NCBI RefSeq assembly: GCF_003721565.1 | Contig: NZ_RJJE01000009.1 | Location: forward strand, 124,001-188,000 | Reading direction: 5' to 3' | Origin: Rufibacter immobilis | GTDB taxonomy: Bacteria > Bacteroidota > Bacteroidia > Cytophagales > Hymenobacteraceae | Length of the DNA stretch: 64,000 bases | Part shown: positions 33,895-43,700 of the stretch, piece after piece | Position numbering within the stretch: position 1 is the first letter of the stretch | How the letters are laid out: every line of letters starts with the position of its first letter | The notes under the pieces: generated by a model | Databases searched by the model: none | What the model was told of the DNA's origin: nothing | The model's input: the letters and a program-made list of their open reading frames with translations, nothing else | Position numbers and translations under genes: made by a program

Positions 33895-33902
33895 TACTTT
33901 TG
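33895..33902 (+). promoter_or_regulatory. Candidate Bacteroidota -7 box (TACTTTTG)
   Basis: TACTTTTG matches TAnnTTTG and ends 36 bases before the ATG of the tail-specific protease gene. The 342-base divergent region 33597-33938 has AT-rich stretches and no P38 copy or hairpin; I see no other feature there. Confidence 0.4.
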
Positions 33903-33938
33903 TGTATACACTAACAGACAAAACTTTAGAGACTTTAT

Positions 33939-36047
33939 ATGTTTCCATTTAAATCTAAACTGGTCGCTTATGGTACTGCCGCCTCTGTGGTGTTCGGCAT
34001 TGCCTCCTATAAACTGCTGGAGACAGACGGTGCGGTACGGGACCAGAAAAACGAAGTACTGACCAAAGTGCTGGTGCAGGGGCTCAGTTCTGCCCATTAC
34101 TCGCCGGAGCGCTTAGATGATAATTTTTCCAAAAAAGCCTTCAACCTTTACCTGGAACGACTGGACTACAACAAGAAATTTCTGTTGCAGTCAGACGTAG
34201 ATCAACTGATGGCTTACCAGACGCAATTGGATGATGAGTTCAAGAGCGGCTCCTTCAAGTTTTTTGACCTGTCCATGAGCATCTTCCAGAAGCGTCTGAA
34301 AGAAGCCGAAGGATACACGAAAGAAATCCTGGAGAAGCCTTTCTCCTTTGAGCAGGAAGAAACCATTGAGGTGAAACCGGAGAAACTGAAATTCGCCACT
34401 TCGCCCGCGGCCCTGAAAGAAGAATGGCGCAAATACCTGAAATACCAGGCCCTCATTAGGGTAGCCGATGCCTTGGACAGCCAGGAGAAAGCAGATACGG
34501 CAGGCACTAAAGAGGTGAAGAAAAGCATGGTGGAGATTGAGGCCGATGCGCGCAAGAAACTCAAGGAAAACTATGTGGACCTGTTCAAGCGCATGGGTCA
34601 GCTGGAAAACGAAGACTACCGTTCTTCCTACCTCAACTCCTTTGCCAACATCTATGACCCGCATACGGAGTATTATGCCCCCAAAGAGAAAGAAGACTTC
34701 GATTTTGAATTCTCTGGCCGTTTGGAAGGGATTGGTGCTACGTTAACAGAGAAAGACGGCAATATCAAAGTATCTGACATTACCCCCGGCAGCCCTTCCT
34801 ACTTACAGGGAGAACTCAAACCTGGCGATGCCATCTTAAAAGTAGCGCAGGGAACTCAGGAGCCGGTAGACATACAGGGCATGCGCCTGGACAAAGCGGT
34901 TTCCCTCATCAGAGGTAAAAAAGGAACCGAGGTACGCCTGACTGTGAAGAAAGTAGACGGCTCTATGAAGGTCATCTCCATCATTAGAGATGTGGTGGTA
35001 CGGGAAGAAGGCTACGCCCGCTCGCTTTTGATCAAAGGCCAGAAACCTATTGGCTACATTCACCTCCCCGCCTTCTACGCCGACTTCAAAAATGCCGGAG
35101 GCCGTAACAGCGGTAAAGACGTAGCCGAGGAAGTGGAGAAACTGAAGCGGGAGAACGCCCAGGGCATCATCCTGGACCTTAGAAACAACGGCGGTGGTTC
35201 TTTGCAAGACGTGGTAGACATGGTGGGTCTCTTCATCAAGTCTGGTCCGGTGGTGCAGGTGAAATCGGCCAACGGCCCCGCCGCCGTGCTGGAGGACAGA
35301 GATTCGCAGATTCATTTCTCCGGCCCCTTGGTGGTGCTGGTGAATGAGAACAGCGCCTCGGCCTCTGAGATCATGGCAGCCGCTATTCAGGATTACAAAC
35401 GGGGCGTAATTGTGGGAAGCTCTACCTACGGAAAAGGAACCGTACAGCAGTTCTTTGATCTGGACCAGGTTTTGCCCGCTTCTTTTGATGCGGTGAAGCC
35501 GTTGGGCCACCTGAAACTCACTACTCAGAAATACTACCGCGTAAGTGGTAAGACTGTACAGTTGCGCGGAGTAACGCCAGACATTGTGCTGCCAGACACC
35601 TACACGTACCTGAAGTACGGCGAGAAAGAACAGGAGTACGCGCTTCCGTTTGATGAGATTCAGCCTGCCAAGTTCAACACCTGGAACAGCCCTAACTTCT
35701 CCATTGAGAAACTCAAGGCTTCTTCCAAGGCGAGAATTGCGGCTAGCCCTACCTTCTCGCTCATCAATGATAGTGCCTTGCGCCTGAAGGAACGCACGGA
35801 GACTTCTACCCGCTCCCTTAAGCTGAGTTCTTACCTGGCCGAAGAGCGCCGCGCTCAGACTGAATCCAAGAAGCTGGAAACCCTCCGGAAAAACATCCCG
35901 CAGCTGGACCTGAGCACCCTGAAAACAGATTTGGCCAAGTTAGCCGGTGACACCGCCGCTTCGGCCCGCTTCCAGGCGTTCACCCGCAACGCGAAGAAAG
36001 ACCTGTACATTCAGGAAGCGGTTTCTATCCTAAGAGACGGTTTATAA
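33939..36047 (+). CDS. prc: Carboxy-terminal processing (tail-specific) protease, S41 family, Prc-like
   Basis: 702 residues, the size of E. coli Prc. After an N-terminal hydrophobic stretch come a helical DUF3340-like region, a PDZ domain (GIGATLTEKDGNIKVSDITPGSPSYLQGELKPGDAILKV near 265-305) and the S41 domain. The catalytic Ser is in NSASASEI, Ser474 by alignment to Prc Ser452, and the catalytic Lys is Lys499 in YGKGTVQ. It acts in the periplasm on C-termini of damaged or precursor proteins. Bacteroidota often carry several. Single gene; a palindromic terminator follows that also serves the convergent transsulfuration gene. Confidence 0.93.
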   Translation: MFPFKSKLVAYGTAASVVFGIASYKLLETDGAVRDQKNEVLTKVLVQGLSSAHYSPERLDDNFSKKAFNLYLERLDYNKKFLLQSDVDQLMAYQTQLDDEFKSGSFKFFDLSMSIFQKRLKEAEGYTKEILEKPFSFEQEETIEVKPEKLKFATSPAALKEEWRKYLKYQALIRVADALDSQEKADTAGTKEVKKSMVEIEADARKKLKENYVDLFKRMGQLENEDYRSSYLNSFANIYDPHTEYYAPKEKEDFDFEFSGRLEGIGATLTEKDGNIKVSDITPGSPSYLQGELKPGDAILKVAQGTQEPVDIQGMRLDKAVSLIRGKKGTEVRLTVKKVDGSMKVISIIRDVVVREEGYARSLLIKGQKPIGYIHLPAFYADFKNAGGRNSGKDVAEEVEKLKRENAQGIILDLRNNGGGSLQDVVDMVGLFIKSGPVVQVKSANGPAAVLEDRDSQIHFSGPLVVLVNENSASASEIMAAAIQDYKRGVIVGSSTYGKGTVQQFFDLDQVLPASFDAVKPLGHLKLTTQKYYRVSGKTVQLRGVTPDIVLPDTYTYLKYGEKEQEYALPFDEIQPAKFNTWNSPNFSIEKLKASSKARIAASPTFSLINDSALRLKERTETSTRSLKLSSYLAEERRAQTESKKLETLRKNIPQLDLSTLKTDLAKLAGDTAASARFQAFTRNAKKDLYIQEAVSILRDGL

Positions 36048-36061
36048 GCCATCTTCTATTT

Positions 36062-36114
36062 AAAGGCATAAAAAACGCCGTCTCTAAACCAGAGGCGGCG
36101 TTTTTTATGCCTTT
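36062..36114. terminator. Bidirectional terminator, perfect 19-bp arms
   Basis: AAAGGCATAAAAAACGCCG at 36062-36080 and its complement at 36096-36114 with a 15-base loop. A-rich and T-rich flanks allow use in both directions. Its right arm runs into the left arm of a partial P38 copy. Confidence 0.83.
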
Positions 36115-36138
36115 TCCAAAAAAGAGCCTCTAAACGCA
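36108..36138. repeat. P38 repeat, right arm only
   Basis: The conserved arm TTCCAAAAAAGAGCCTCTAAACGC lies two bases before the stop of the transsulfuration gene. Its left arm is absent or replaced by the 3' arm of the adjacent terminator. Confidence 0.7.
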
Positions 36139-36140
36139 AA

Positions 36141-37304
36141 TTACCCTTTCATCTTACTAAAAGCCTGCTCCAGATCTTTGATCAGGTACTCCGCATCTTC
36201 CAAGCCAATATAGAACCTGATCAGGTTGAACGGCATAGAGGGCTTATGACCGTCTTTCCGGTGATAAGCCGCGGCAGGATAAATCAGGGACTCGTAACCA
36301 CCCCAGGACGCGGCCATGAGAAAATGCTGAAGGCTGTCACAGAACCGCTCAACCTCTTCCAGAGAATCTGCACGTAACCGAAGGGAGAACTGCCCGGTGT
36401 TGTTCCGCATCTGCTTTTTAATCAGTTGGTGCTGTGGGTGTGATGGCAGAAATGGCCAGATGATTTCCTCAACCTCCGGACGTTGCTGGAGAAAGGCCAC
36501 TATCTGCCGTGTGGTTTGGGCTACCCGCTCCATGCGGAGGGGCAACGTGCGCAAGCCACGCAGCAGCAGCCAGGCATCGTGCGGGGGCAATACAGCTCCC
36601 AGTGTCATATATTCAGAGGAGAAGATACGGTTGATTTTTTCTCTGGAACCGCAGACCACTCCCCCCAAGGCATCGCTGTGGCCCCCTATGTACTTAGTAG
36701 CCGAATGCACCACCAGGTCTATGCCCATGGCCGCCGGGTTCTGGAAAAGCGGGGAGGCAAAGCTGTTGTCAATCACGGTGCAGATGTTCCGCTTTTGGGC
36801 CAGCGCCGCCACGGCTTCAATATCCTGTACCTCAAACGTAAAAGAGTTAGGGCTCTCCAGGTAATAAAGGACGGTGTTTTCTTTGGTGGCCTGTGCATAG
36901 TTCTCTGCCCTGGTACCGTCTACCATGCTCACCTCTACCCCAAAGCGGGGCAGGAAATCGCGCATGAGCTTGCTGGTCCAGGCATACGGTTTCCGGACAC
37001 AAACCACGTGGTCTCCCGCTTTTACCTGAGAAAGTACTGCCGCGGCTATGGCAGCAATTCCACTCCCAAAAGCAATGGCCTGCTCCGTGCCCTCCAGCGC
37101 CGCCATTTTCTTCTCTAGCATGTTCACCGTGGGGTTGTTGCCGCGGGAATAGAAATGTGTTTCTGTGTAATGCTGCAACACGTAACGCATCTCTTCCACC
37201 GTTTTACAGGCGAAGTTGCTGGACTGGATGATGGGCGGAGCCACCGCATTGAAATACGCGGCCCGGTCTTCACCAAGTTCGTTCAGGATGTAGGAGAGAT
37301 CCAT
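36141..37304 (-). CDS. Trans-sulfuration family PLP-dependent enzyme (cystathionine gamma-synthase / beta-lyase type)
   Basis: 387 residues from the ATG at 37304. A TTG at 37310 is also possible. This is a Cys/Met-metabolism PLP fold type I enzyme: YSRGNNPTVNMLEKKMAALEGTEQAIAFGSGIAAIAAA, then YLESPNSFTFEVQDIEAVAALAQKRNICTVIDNSFASPLFQNPAAMGIDLVVHSATKYIGGHSDALGG, with the Schiff-base lysine in HSATKYIGGH. The members make or cleave cystathionine or liberate methanethiol from methionine. Which reaction is used cannot be told. It is a single gene with terminators on both sides. Confidence 0.92.
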   Translation of the reverse strand: MDLSYILNELGEDRAAYFNAVAPPIIQSSNFACKTVEEMRYVLQHYTETHFYSRGNNPTVNMLEKKMAALEGTEQAIAFGSGIAAIAAAVLSQVKAGDHVVCVRKPYAWTSKLMRDFLPRFGVEVSMVDGTRAENYAQATKENTVLYYLESPNSFTFEVQDIEAVAALAQKRNICTVIDNSFASPLFQNPAAMGIDLVVHSATKYIGGHSDALGGVVCGSREKINRIFSSEYMTLGAVLPPHDAWLLLRGLRTLPLRMERVAQTTRQIVAFLQQRPEVEEIIWPFLPSHPQHQLIKKQMRNNTGQFSLRLRADSLEEVERFCDSLQHFLMAASWGGYESLIYPAAAYHRKDGHKPSMPFNLIRFYIGLEDAEYLIKDLEQAFSKMKG

Positions 37305-37385
37305 AGGCAAATTTCAGTTTCTCCCTTCTACTCCTCCCCCGTTTCCAGGGTTTTGCTTAGGGACGCCCTCCCCTAAGGGTATAAA

Positions 37386-37414
37386 AAAAGGCTTGCCTTC
37401 TTAGGGCAAGCCTT
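37386..37414. terminator. Intrinsic terminator of the porP-like gene
   Basis: AAAGGCTTGCC and GGCAAGCCTTT arms, loop TTCTTAG. It lies 23 bases past the stop of the PorP gene on the minus strand and is followed there by a run of Ts. Confidence 0.8.
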
Positions 37415-37436
37415 TTCCATGTCTTTAAATTTTCTG

Positions 37437-38348
37437 TTAGAAACGGATTCTGAGGTTTGCTTCTACCTGCGGCTCTGGTTTAACAGTATTTTCTACTTTT
37501 TTAGTGAGGTCAAAGGAAGTAATCAACTGAACGTTGTCTCTGATGTTCACCCCAGCGTTTATGTTCCAGGGAGCAGACTTATCAAACTGACCCCGATAGA
37601 TCACTCCGCCAGTCAGGAATTTCACGTTGGCCAAGGCGCCGAACTGATACTCCTGGTCTCCTCCTTCCAACGGCTGGTTCATCAGGAACGAAGGCGTAAC
37701 GCTGAACTCGGGAGCCAAGTCAAATTTATAGCCGGCTGTCACCAACAATTCTCTGATGCCTACGTGCTCTGCGTTGCCCACCAGGTTATAGGTAGGCTCC
37801 AAAAGACTGGCGAACGTACCACCGGCGTAGAAGTTATGGATTTTCAGCCATACCCCGGCATCAATGTCTGGGCGCAGGTCATTGTCATGGCCTACCATTT
37901 TCTTTTCCTCGCCACGGGTCATCTCGGCTAGGTCAACGTTCAGGTATTCAGCGGCAAGCTGCGCACCAAAGGCAAGGCTGCTGTTAGTACCCAGTTGAAA
38001 CCGTTTGGTATAGGTAAGACCTAATTTACCCAGCCAGTAGGGACCAAATTGATCATAGACGGCCACGGCTCCAATCCCATTGGGGTTATTGGCATTGATA
38101 TTACCTTGGTAATGCGCAATCACTGACAGCGGCGCCGAGGAGGCATTGCCGGAAATTGCATTCAAATGAACATTCGCTCCAAACTCCTTCTTGCCTTCGG
38201 CCCCTGCAAACGCCGGGTTCAGGTAGAAATAATTCTGATGGTACAGCCGTGGAATAGCCATGCGCTGTGGAGTTGAAGTTTCTTGGGCTTTAGCGAAGCT
38301 GGCAGACAATAAGAGAAGGCCAAGAGCAGCAATTTGCTTCAGTTTCAT
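37437..38348 (-). CDS. PorP/SprF family type IX secretion system membrane protein
   Basis: 303 residues. A signal peptide (MKLKQIAALGLLLLSASFAKA) is cut before QETSTPQ. The PorP_SprF signature is YHQNYFYLNPAFAGAEGKKEFGANVHLNAIS at about residues 36-66, and the rest shows alternating beta-strand patterns of an outer-membrane barrel. Such proteins assist gliding and T9SS secretion and are often beside a partner secreted adhesin. Here the next large gene on the strand, at 40.8 kb, encodes a T9SS cargo, but with GGT in between. A T9SS role is inferred from the family. Confidence 0.9.
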   Translation of the reverse strand: MKLKQIAALGLLLLSASFAKAQETSTPQRMAIPRLYHQNYFYLNPAFAGAEGKKEFGANVHLNAISGNASSAPLSVIAHYQGNINANNPNGIGAVAVYDQFGPYWLGKLGLTYTKRFQLGTNSSLAFGAQLAAEYLNVDLAEMTRGEEKKMVGHDNDLRPDIDAGVWLKIHNFYAGGTFASLLEPTYNLVGNAEHVGIRELLVTAGYKFDLAPEFSVTPSFLMNQPLEGGDQEYQFGALANVKFLTGGVIYRGQFDKSAPWNINAGVNIRDNVQLITSFDLTKKVENTVKPEPQVEANLRIRF

Positions 38349-38712
38349 GTAATGAATATTTATAAAAAATTGAGTTGGGCTTAGCTCCCCGCAGGAGAGG
38401 CAAATAATTCGTGCTGATTATGAATTAAAACAGATGCTGACAAAACTGCCTAACGCAAAAATAAGTTCATAGAAATGTAACCTTCTATATAAGTGTAGTA
38501 TAATAATTACGCAATTACCTAAATATCAGTCTTTTACCAAATAAAATCACTCTTCATATTGAACTATATTAAGCAAAACAAGTGAAAAATACCTCAGAAA
38601 ACAATTGTTTTGAAAGAACCTTTTTCCTATATCGGCCCACTACAAAAATGTATTCTCTTTGATCCAACCATACCTAGAAGAAAGATTGCGCAATTGTTCT
38701 TTTCCTATGTAA
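38349..38712. other. AT-rich intergenic region upstream of the PorP-like gene, nothing recognised
   Basis: Between the PorP-like gene and the first P38 copy. The sequence is AT-rich, with no hairpin of note, no open frame beyond random length and no tRNA. It probably contains the porP promoter. Confidence 0.5.
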
Positions 38713-38770
38713 TGAATTAATGCGTTTAGGGGCTCTTTTTCTAAAAAGAGCCCCTAAACGCATTAATTCA
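38713..38770. repeat. P38 repeat with perfect 28-bp arms
   Basis: Arms 38713-38740 and 38743-38770 are perfectly complementary over 28 bp with a two-base loop (CT). The inner 18 bp are the common P38 arm. The outer TGAATTAATG/CATTAATTCA is unique to this locus. It stands 143 bases from the nearest stop codon. Confidence 0.93.
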
Positions 38771-38837
38771 ACAGCAAGGGCTATACCGCTTAGCGGTTCT
38801 CATGAATCTAGGAAAGGTCAAGGCAAAGCCTTAGAAC

Positions 38838-38901
38838 AAAACTGGGGTTGCGTTTAGGGGCTCCTTTTCCAAAAAAAGCCCCTAAACACAACCCCAGTTT
38901 T
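38838..38901. repeat. P38 repeat with locus-specific 13-bp outer stem
   Basis: Arms 38838-38862 and 38877-38901 pair at 24 of 25 positions. The outer AAAACTGGGGTTG and its complement are unique to this locus, and the inner CGTTTAGGGGCT is the common core. It ends 14 bases from the ggt stop (minus strand) and resembles a terminator. Confidence 0.9.
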
Positions 38902-38915
38902 ACTTACTTTTCAAA

Positions 38916-40637
38916 TTAATACCCTAAAGCAGTATCATCCCCTCTGGGGTCGGCGCCGCCTTCCCACGTACCGTTCGGCCGTTTCAGGATTCCTTCCACC
39001 GCTCCGTAGTTGCCCCTGTTCTGGAGTTTATGGCCTCGGCTCTGCAATTCGGAGCGTACTTGCTCAGACAGCGCCGCTGCCTCGGGTTCAATTCTGTCTG
39101 GCAGCCATTGGTGGTGGAATCTGGGAGCCGACACGGCCTGTTGCATGCCCATGCCGTGGTCTATCACGTTCAGGATGGTCTGGAAGACGGAAGTGATAAT
39201 GGTAGAACCGCCGGGCGTGCCCACGATCATGAAGAGCTGGCCGTCTTTTTCCAGAATGGTGGGGGTCATGGAGCTGAGCATCCGTTTGCCGGGAGCAATG
39301 GCGTTGGCTTCTCCGCCAATAAGGCCGAACATATTGGGCACGCCGGGCTTGGCGCTGAAATCATCCATCTCATTGTTCAACAGGAATCCGGCTCCTTCCA
39401 CCACCACACCAGAACCATAGTTTCCGTTGAGGGTGGTGGTGATAGAGGCGGCATTCCCCCACTGGTCTACCACTGAGTAGTGGGTGGTTTGGTCACTTTC
39501 CTTGGCCAGCAATACGCCAGCCAATACCGCCGATGAAGGAGTGGCCTGTTCCATTTTCATAGAAGCCATGCGCTGTTTGAGATAGTCTGGTTTGAGCAGT
39601 TCCGAGGCGGGCACTTTGAAAAAATCAGGGTCTCCCAGATAGGTGGCGCGGTCAGCATACACCCGGCGCTGCGCTTCTACCATTACGTGCACCGTATTAG
39701 GCGCTTGCCAGCCCCAGCTCCGCAGGTCATAAGGTTCCACCATGTTGAGCAACTGCAGCAAGGCAACACCGCCGCTGGAAGGCGGAGGCATGGAGATGAC
39801 TTTATAGCCCCGGTAGGTTCCGGTAATGGGCTGCCGCCAGACGGCTTTGTACTCTTTCAGATCCTGATGGGTCATAATTCCCCCACCCCGGCGCATTTCC
39901 CTCACCAGCAGATCTGCCGTTTCGCCCTCATAAAAACCCGCCTCTCCCTTGTCTCTGATGCGCTCCAGCGTTCGGGCCAGCTCTTGCAGCGGAAGAATGT
40001 CTCCCTGCTGCCAAGGAGTGCTTTTGACTAAGTGCGGCGTAAACTTGTTTGCCTTGATGAGTTCCTCCTGCGCATTGTTCAATAAACGGGCTTCACGTTG
40101 GGTAAGCACCACGCCTTTTTGGGCCAGATCAATGGCCGGTTGCACCACCTGCGCCCAAGGCAAACGACCCAACTTCTGGTGCATGGCCACCATGCCGGCC
40201 ACGGCCCCGGGTACGCCTACCGCCAAGTGCCCCAGCGTACTGGCCCCAGCCACTACGTTTCCTTGGTCATCAAGGTACATGTTACGGGTGGCGGCAGCCG
40301 GAGCTTTCTCGCGGTAATCTAAAGTGCCGGTCTCGCCGTTCTGCGTGCGGTACACCAGAAAACCGCCACCGCCAATGTTCCCGGCCACGGGATAGGCCAC
40401 GGCCAGCGCAAAGCCGGTTGCCACTGCGGCGTCATAGGCGTTGCCGCCTTTCCGGAGAATCTCCAGCCCAATGCGCGAAGCCTCCGGATGGGCGCTCACC
40501 ACCATTCCTTTCTTTCCCGTAGCGCCCACTTCTGGCCTGCCGGCCGAGGTGGTTTGCTGTGGAGAAGCAGGTTTGCAGCAGGTCAATTGCCAAAGAAGCC
40601 ATAGCAACATGGCCGGGTAGAAAGTAGATTTTTTCAT
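38916..40637 (-). CDS. ggt: Gamma-glutamyltransferase (GGT)
   Basis: 573 residues. A lipoprotein-like signal ends in LTC followed by C (CKPASPQQT), so it may be anchored in the periplasm or outer membrane. The Ntn-hydrolase precursor has the catalytic processing Thr in QTTHYSVVDQWGNAASITTT, the segment GAGFLLNNEMDDFSAKPG and the GGSTIITSVFQ loop, all as in E. coli GGT. Autocleavage before the first Thr of TTHYSV gives large and small subunits. The enzyme cleaves glutathione and other gamma-glutamyl compounds. The beginning (AVVSAHPEASRIGLEILRKGGNAYDAAVAT) also matches. A P38 copy directly precedes the start on the minus strand. Confidence 0.93.
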   Translation of the reverse strand: MKKSTFYPAMLLWLLWQLTCCKPASPQQTTSAGRPEVGATGKKGMVVSAHPEASRIGLEILRKGGNAYDAAVATGFALAVAYPVAGNIGGGGFLVYRTQNGETGTLDYREKAPAAATRNMYLDDQGNVVAGASTLGHLAVGVPGAVAGMVAMHQKLGRLPWAQVVQPAIDLAQKGVVLTQREARLLNNAQEELIKANKFTPHLVKSTPWQQGDILPLQELARTLERIRDKGEAGFYEGETADLLVREMRRGGGIMTHQDLKEYKAVWRQPITGTYRGYKVISMPPPSSGGVALLQLLNMVEPYDLRSWGWQAPNTVHVMVEAQRRVYADRATYLGDPDFFKVPASELLKPDYLKQRMASMKMEQATPSSAVLAGVLLAKESDQTTHYSVVDQWGNAASITTTLNGNYGSGVVVEGAGFLLNNEMDDFSAKPGVPNMFGLIGGEANAIAPGKRMLSSMTPTILEKDGQLFMIVGTPGGSTIITSVFQTILNVIDHGMGMQQAVSAPRFHHQWLPDRIEPEAAALSEQVRSELQSRGHKLQNRGNYGAVEGILKRPNGTWEGGADPRGDDTALGY

Positions 40638-40683
40638 GCTGGTTTAAGGCAGATTCTGGAAAAAGAGCCCCTAAACAGGAGCC
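40638..40683. repeat. P38 repeat, asymmetric, directly upstream of ggt
   Basis: Right arm GGAAAAAGAGCCCCTAAACAGG conserved, left arm GGTTTAAGGC degenerate. It begins at the base after the ggt start codon side (40637), so it is in the leader or promoter of ggt, an unusual place for P38. Confidence 0.82.
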
Positions 40684-40717
40684 CTACAGGCGGTAAGTAA
40701 AGAAATATATGAAGATA

Positions 40718-40752
40718 AAAAAAGCCTGCCATATAAAGATCTGGCAGGCTTC
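40718..40752 (-). terminator. Intrinsic terminator of the large secreted-nuclease gene
   Basis: Arms AAGCCTGCCA at 40722-40731 and TGGCAGGCTT at 40742-40751. On the minus strand it is followed by a run of seven Ts. It lies 20 bases past the stop at 40772. Confidence 0.83.
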
Positions 40753-40771
40753 TGAAGGGCGAAGGAGCAAC

Positions 40772-43700
40772 TTACTTCTTGATGATTCTGGTTTGGTACG
40801 CCTGGCTTCCCGCCTGCACTTTTACCAGATACAGGCCCGCCGCCGAAGAGCCAAGCGTTTTGGAAAGCGCCTCGTTCAGTTTCTGTTCAGAACCGCTTAC
40901 CTGAAGCAGCACCTCGCCGCGCAGGCTGTAAACTGTGGCCGAGAGCTTTTCTTTGGCCGCGCCCGCAGGCAAACGGAGGCTTACCGCACCCGTAGTTGGG
41001 TTAGGCGACAATCTGAAGGCAGAAGCCATGTCTTCTTTCACTCCCAGCGGATCTGCCGTAGTGAAGGCAAAACGGGCATACACCGGCAAGTGGTCTGAGG
41101 TGGTACTGGCGTAACTGGGCACATAACTGCTGGGATCTTCAATGGTGATGGAGTTGTCCAGGTACTCATCGGTCAGTTCATTGGAGATGATGATGTGGTC
41201 CAGGAAGCTCTTGGAGCTGGGGAACGAGAAGCCACCGTTCTGGGCCAGGGAATACGTCAACGTCTTATAATCCGCTACATCTGCCACAAAGGAATTGTAG
41301 CTTGACTCGGCTCCTTCTTTGATAGAACCGAAGACGTTGTCATTGAAGTCACCCAACAGAATGACGTTGTGTGCGCCGTAATACGTATCAATGGAATCTT
41401 TTAACACGGCCAGGTCCTCTACCCTGCGGTTATAGTCAGCGGTGGCAGAGCCAGACTTAGCATGAATATCAATAACCCTGATGCGCTTAGTGATACCGTT
41501 GAGCGTGACGTCAAACGTACCCATATAAGGCAACCGGCCCGAGGACCAGAAATCGTCACTGATGGCGGTGGTAGTACCCGCCACAGCTTTTTCATACAGC
41601 TCTTTGAACATCACCCGGAAGCCCACGGGTGTTACCGTAGCCGTGTTATAGATAAAACCAATCTTCTGGGCCGGGAAAGGATTGGTGGAGGTATTAGGCT
41701 TGATGGAATACGAATACACCTGTGAGATACTCTTAGCGTAGGTACCGGGCAGGTTGGCGATCACGGCATCAACGGCCGTTTCATCACTGATCTCTTCAAT
41801 CCCGATGATGTCCATGTTCAGTCTGCTCAAAACCGTGGTAGCATTGGAGATTTGCTGCGTCCGGTCTTTGGGACCAAACTCGCCGCTGATCTGGGTGCCG
41901 TTCCCGAAGAATTCCATGTTATAGGTTGCCACATCAAAGGTTTCCGCTCTAAGATAAGAGGAACCCAACACGGCAATTGTGGAGGTTTGCAAGCCTGTAC
42001 CGGTAATAGCGATCTGGCCTTCTACTTTCAGTTGTTTGGTAGTGGGGGCAAAACGTACCTGTACCGTTTTACCAGCGGCGGCCTCGGCGGCAGAAACTGT
42101 AATGGTAGAGGCGAAGGAATTTCCGTTGTTGGCAGACAGTTCAAACCCGGCAGGGGCCGTAGCCGTGAGATCCCCGTACCCAATCGCTTTGAAGGTAAAA
42201 TTCTGCGCCGCGGATTTACTTCCGCTAGCCACCTCCCCGAAGTTTAAGGTAAGCGTTGGAATGCTGTGGTAGCTGCTTGCATCCTGAATTTTGAAATCAT
42301 CCACCGTCCAGCGGGAAGCTCCCTCTGCTGTGGAAGTGTACACAAAGGCTACATATTTAGCCGTCTTAGGCAACTCAATGCCTTGTGACAGCGTCCAAAG
42401 ACTGCTGTTAGAAGCCGGAAACCCGCCTGGAAGCTCGGTCCAGGTAGCGGTGTTAGGGTTTCCGGTTCCGGTGTAATCTGTGGAATACATCAGCTTTAGC
42501 TGGTTTCCTTCAAACGCCGAGATTGTCCAGAATTCCAGCACTGGGGTATTGGTAAATGTAGTCAGATCCAACTGCGGCGAGACAAGCCAATCTTCATTGG
42601 GAATGGCTGAACCGGCAAATCCACTGATCTGCGCCGCTTTGTCTGGAGTAGAGGCATTGCAGCCGGTAAGGCAAGTATGCCCAAAGTTGGTGCTTGCCCA
42701 CACCTGAGCTCCGGTAACACTATACTGCGTCCAGCCACTGGTAGTCAGGAATGCCGGATCATTAAAGTTCTGGTTATACGGGTCTACCGCTAAGCCCGTG
42801 AGAGTGACAGTCACAGGTTCGGCTCCCGCTGAGGTATGGCTGATGGTACCGGTTGTAGCCCCCAAGGCAGCAGGGGAAAAACGCACGTACACTTTTTGGG
42901 CAGTTGCTAACTCTTCCTTCGTGAATACCAAAGGGGTAGTCGCATAGCTTCCTTCGGTTTTAGAGATTTCAAAAGGACCTGTTACGGCAACCGTGACCTC
43001 ACCAGAAAGATTGGCAGCAGAAAGTTCATACACAGCGTTTACTTTGTTTGCAAGGGCAATTGCGGGGAAAGAAATGGAAGATTGGCTGGCCGTAATCTGA
43101 GGAGTGGCCTTGGCAGCCGTAGTGAACGTTAATGTATTTCCGGAAATACCCGCGAAGAAATTTCCCGCCCCGTCTTTCACCGCGTTATTGTCAATGGTGC
43201 CTACATAGACGGTGTTCGCCACCATCTCTACATTTCTGATGGTCACCGTCCTTCCACTAAAGACAACTCTACTGTCTGTTGCAGCCACTGACGTACTGTT
43301 CCCATTCTGAGGAGTCAGGGTGAAGTTTCCGGTACCGGCAAACACGTCTTCGTTAAATGTTAATACTACATCTAAGTTGGTGGCTACATTGGTGGCCCCA
43401 GATGCAGGTATGCTTGAAACCAACGTGGGAGGTGTGTTGTCTGCCTCAATCACAATATCATCAATGCCAAGCGCCTGAGCATTAGAAGTAGTTGAACCAG
43501 AGGTTACAGAGTAATTCCAAGCCAAATAGCGCGTTTCCCCGGCAGCCAAAGCCAGAGAAAGGGTTTTATCCTTCACTGAAACGGTGGCACCTGGCGCGGG
43601 ACTGAAGCCTGCGGTTTCTGTATCTGCCCCAAAACTCACGTTGAAATCATCTCCGGCGGAAACCCAATTCTCCCCATTTTTGGAATAATAGAGCTGAATG

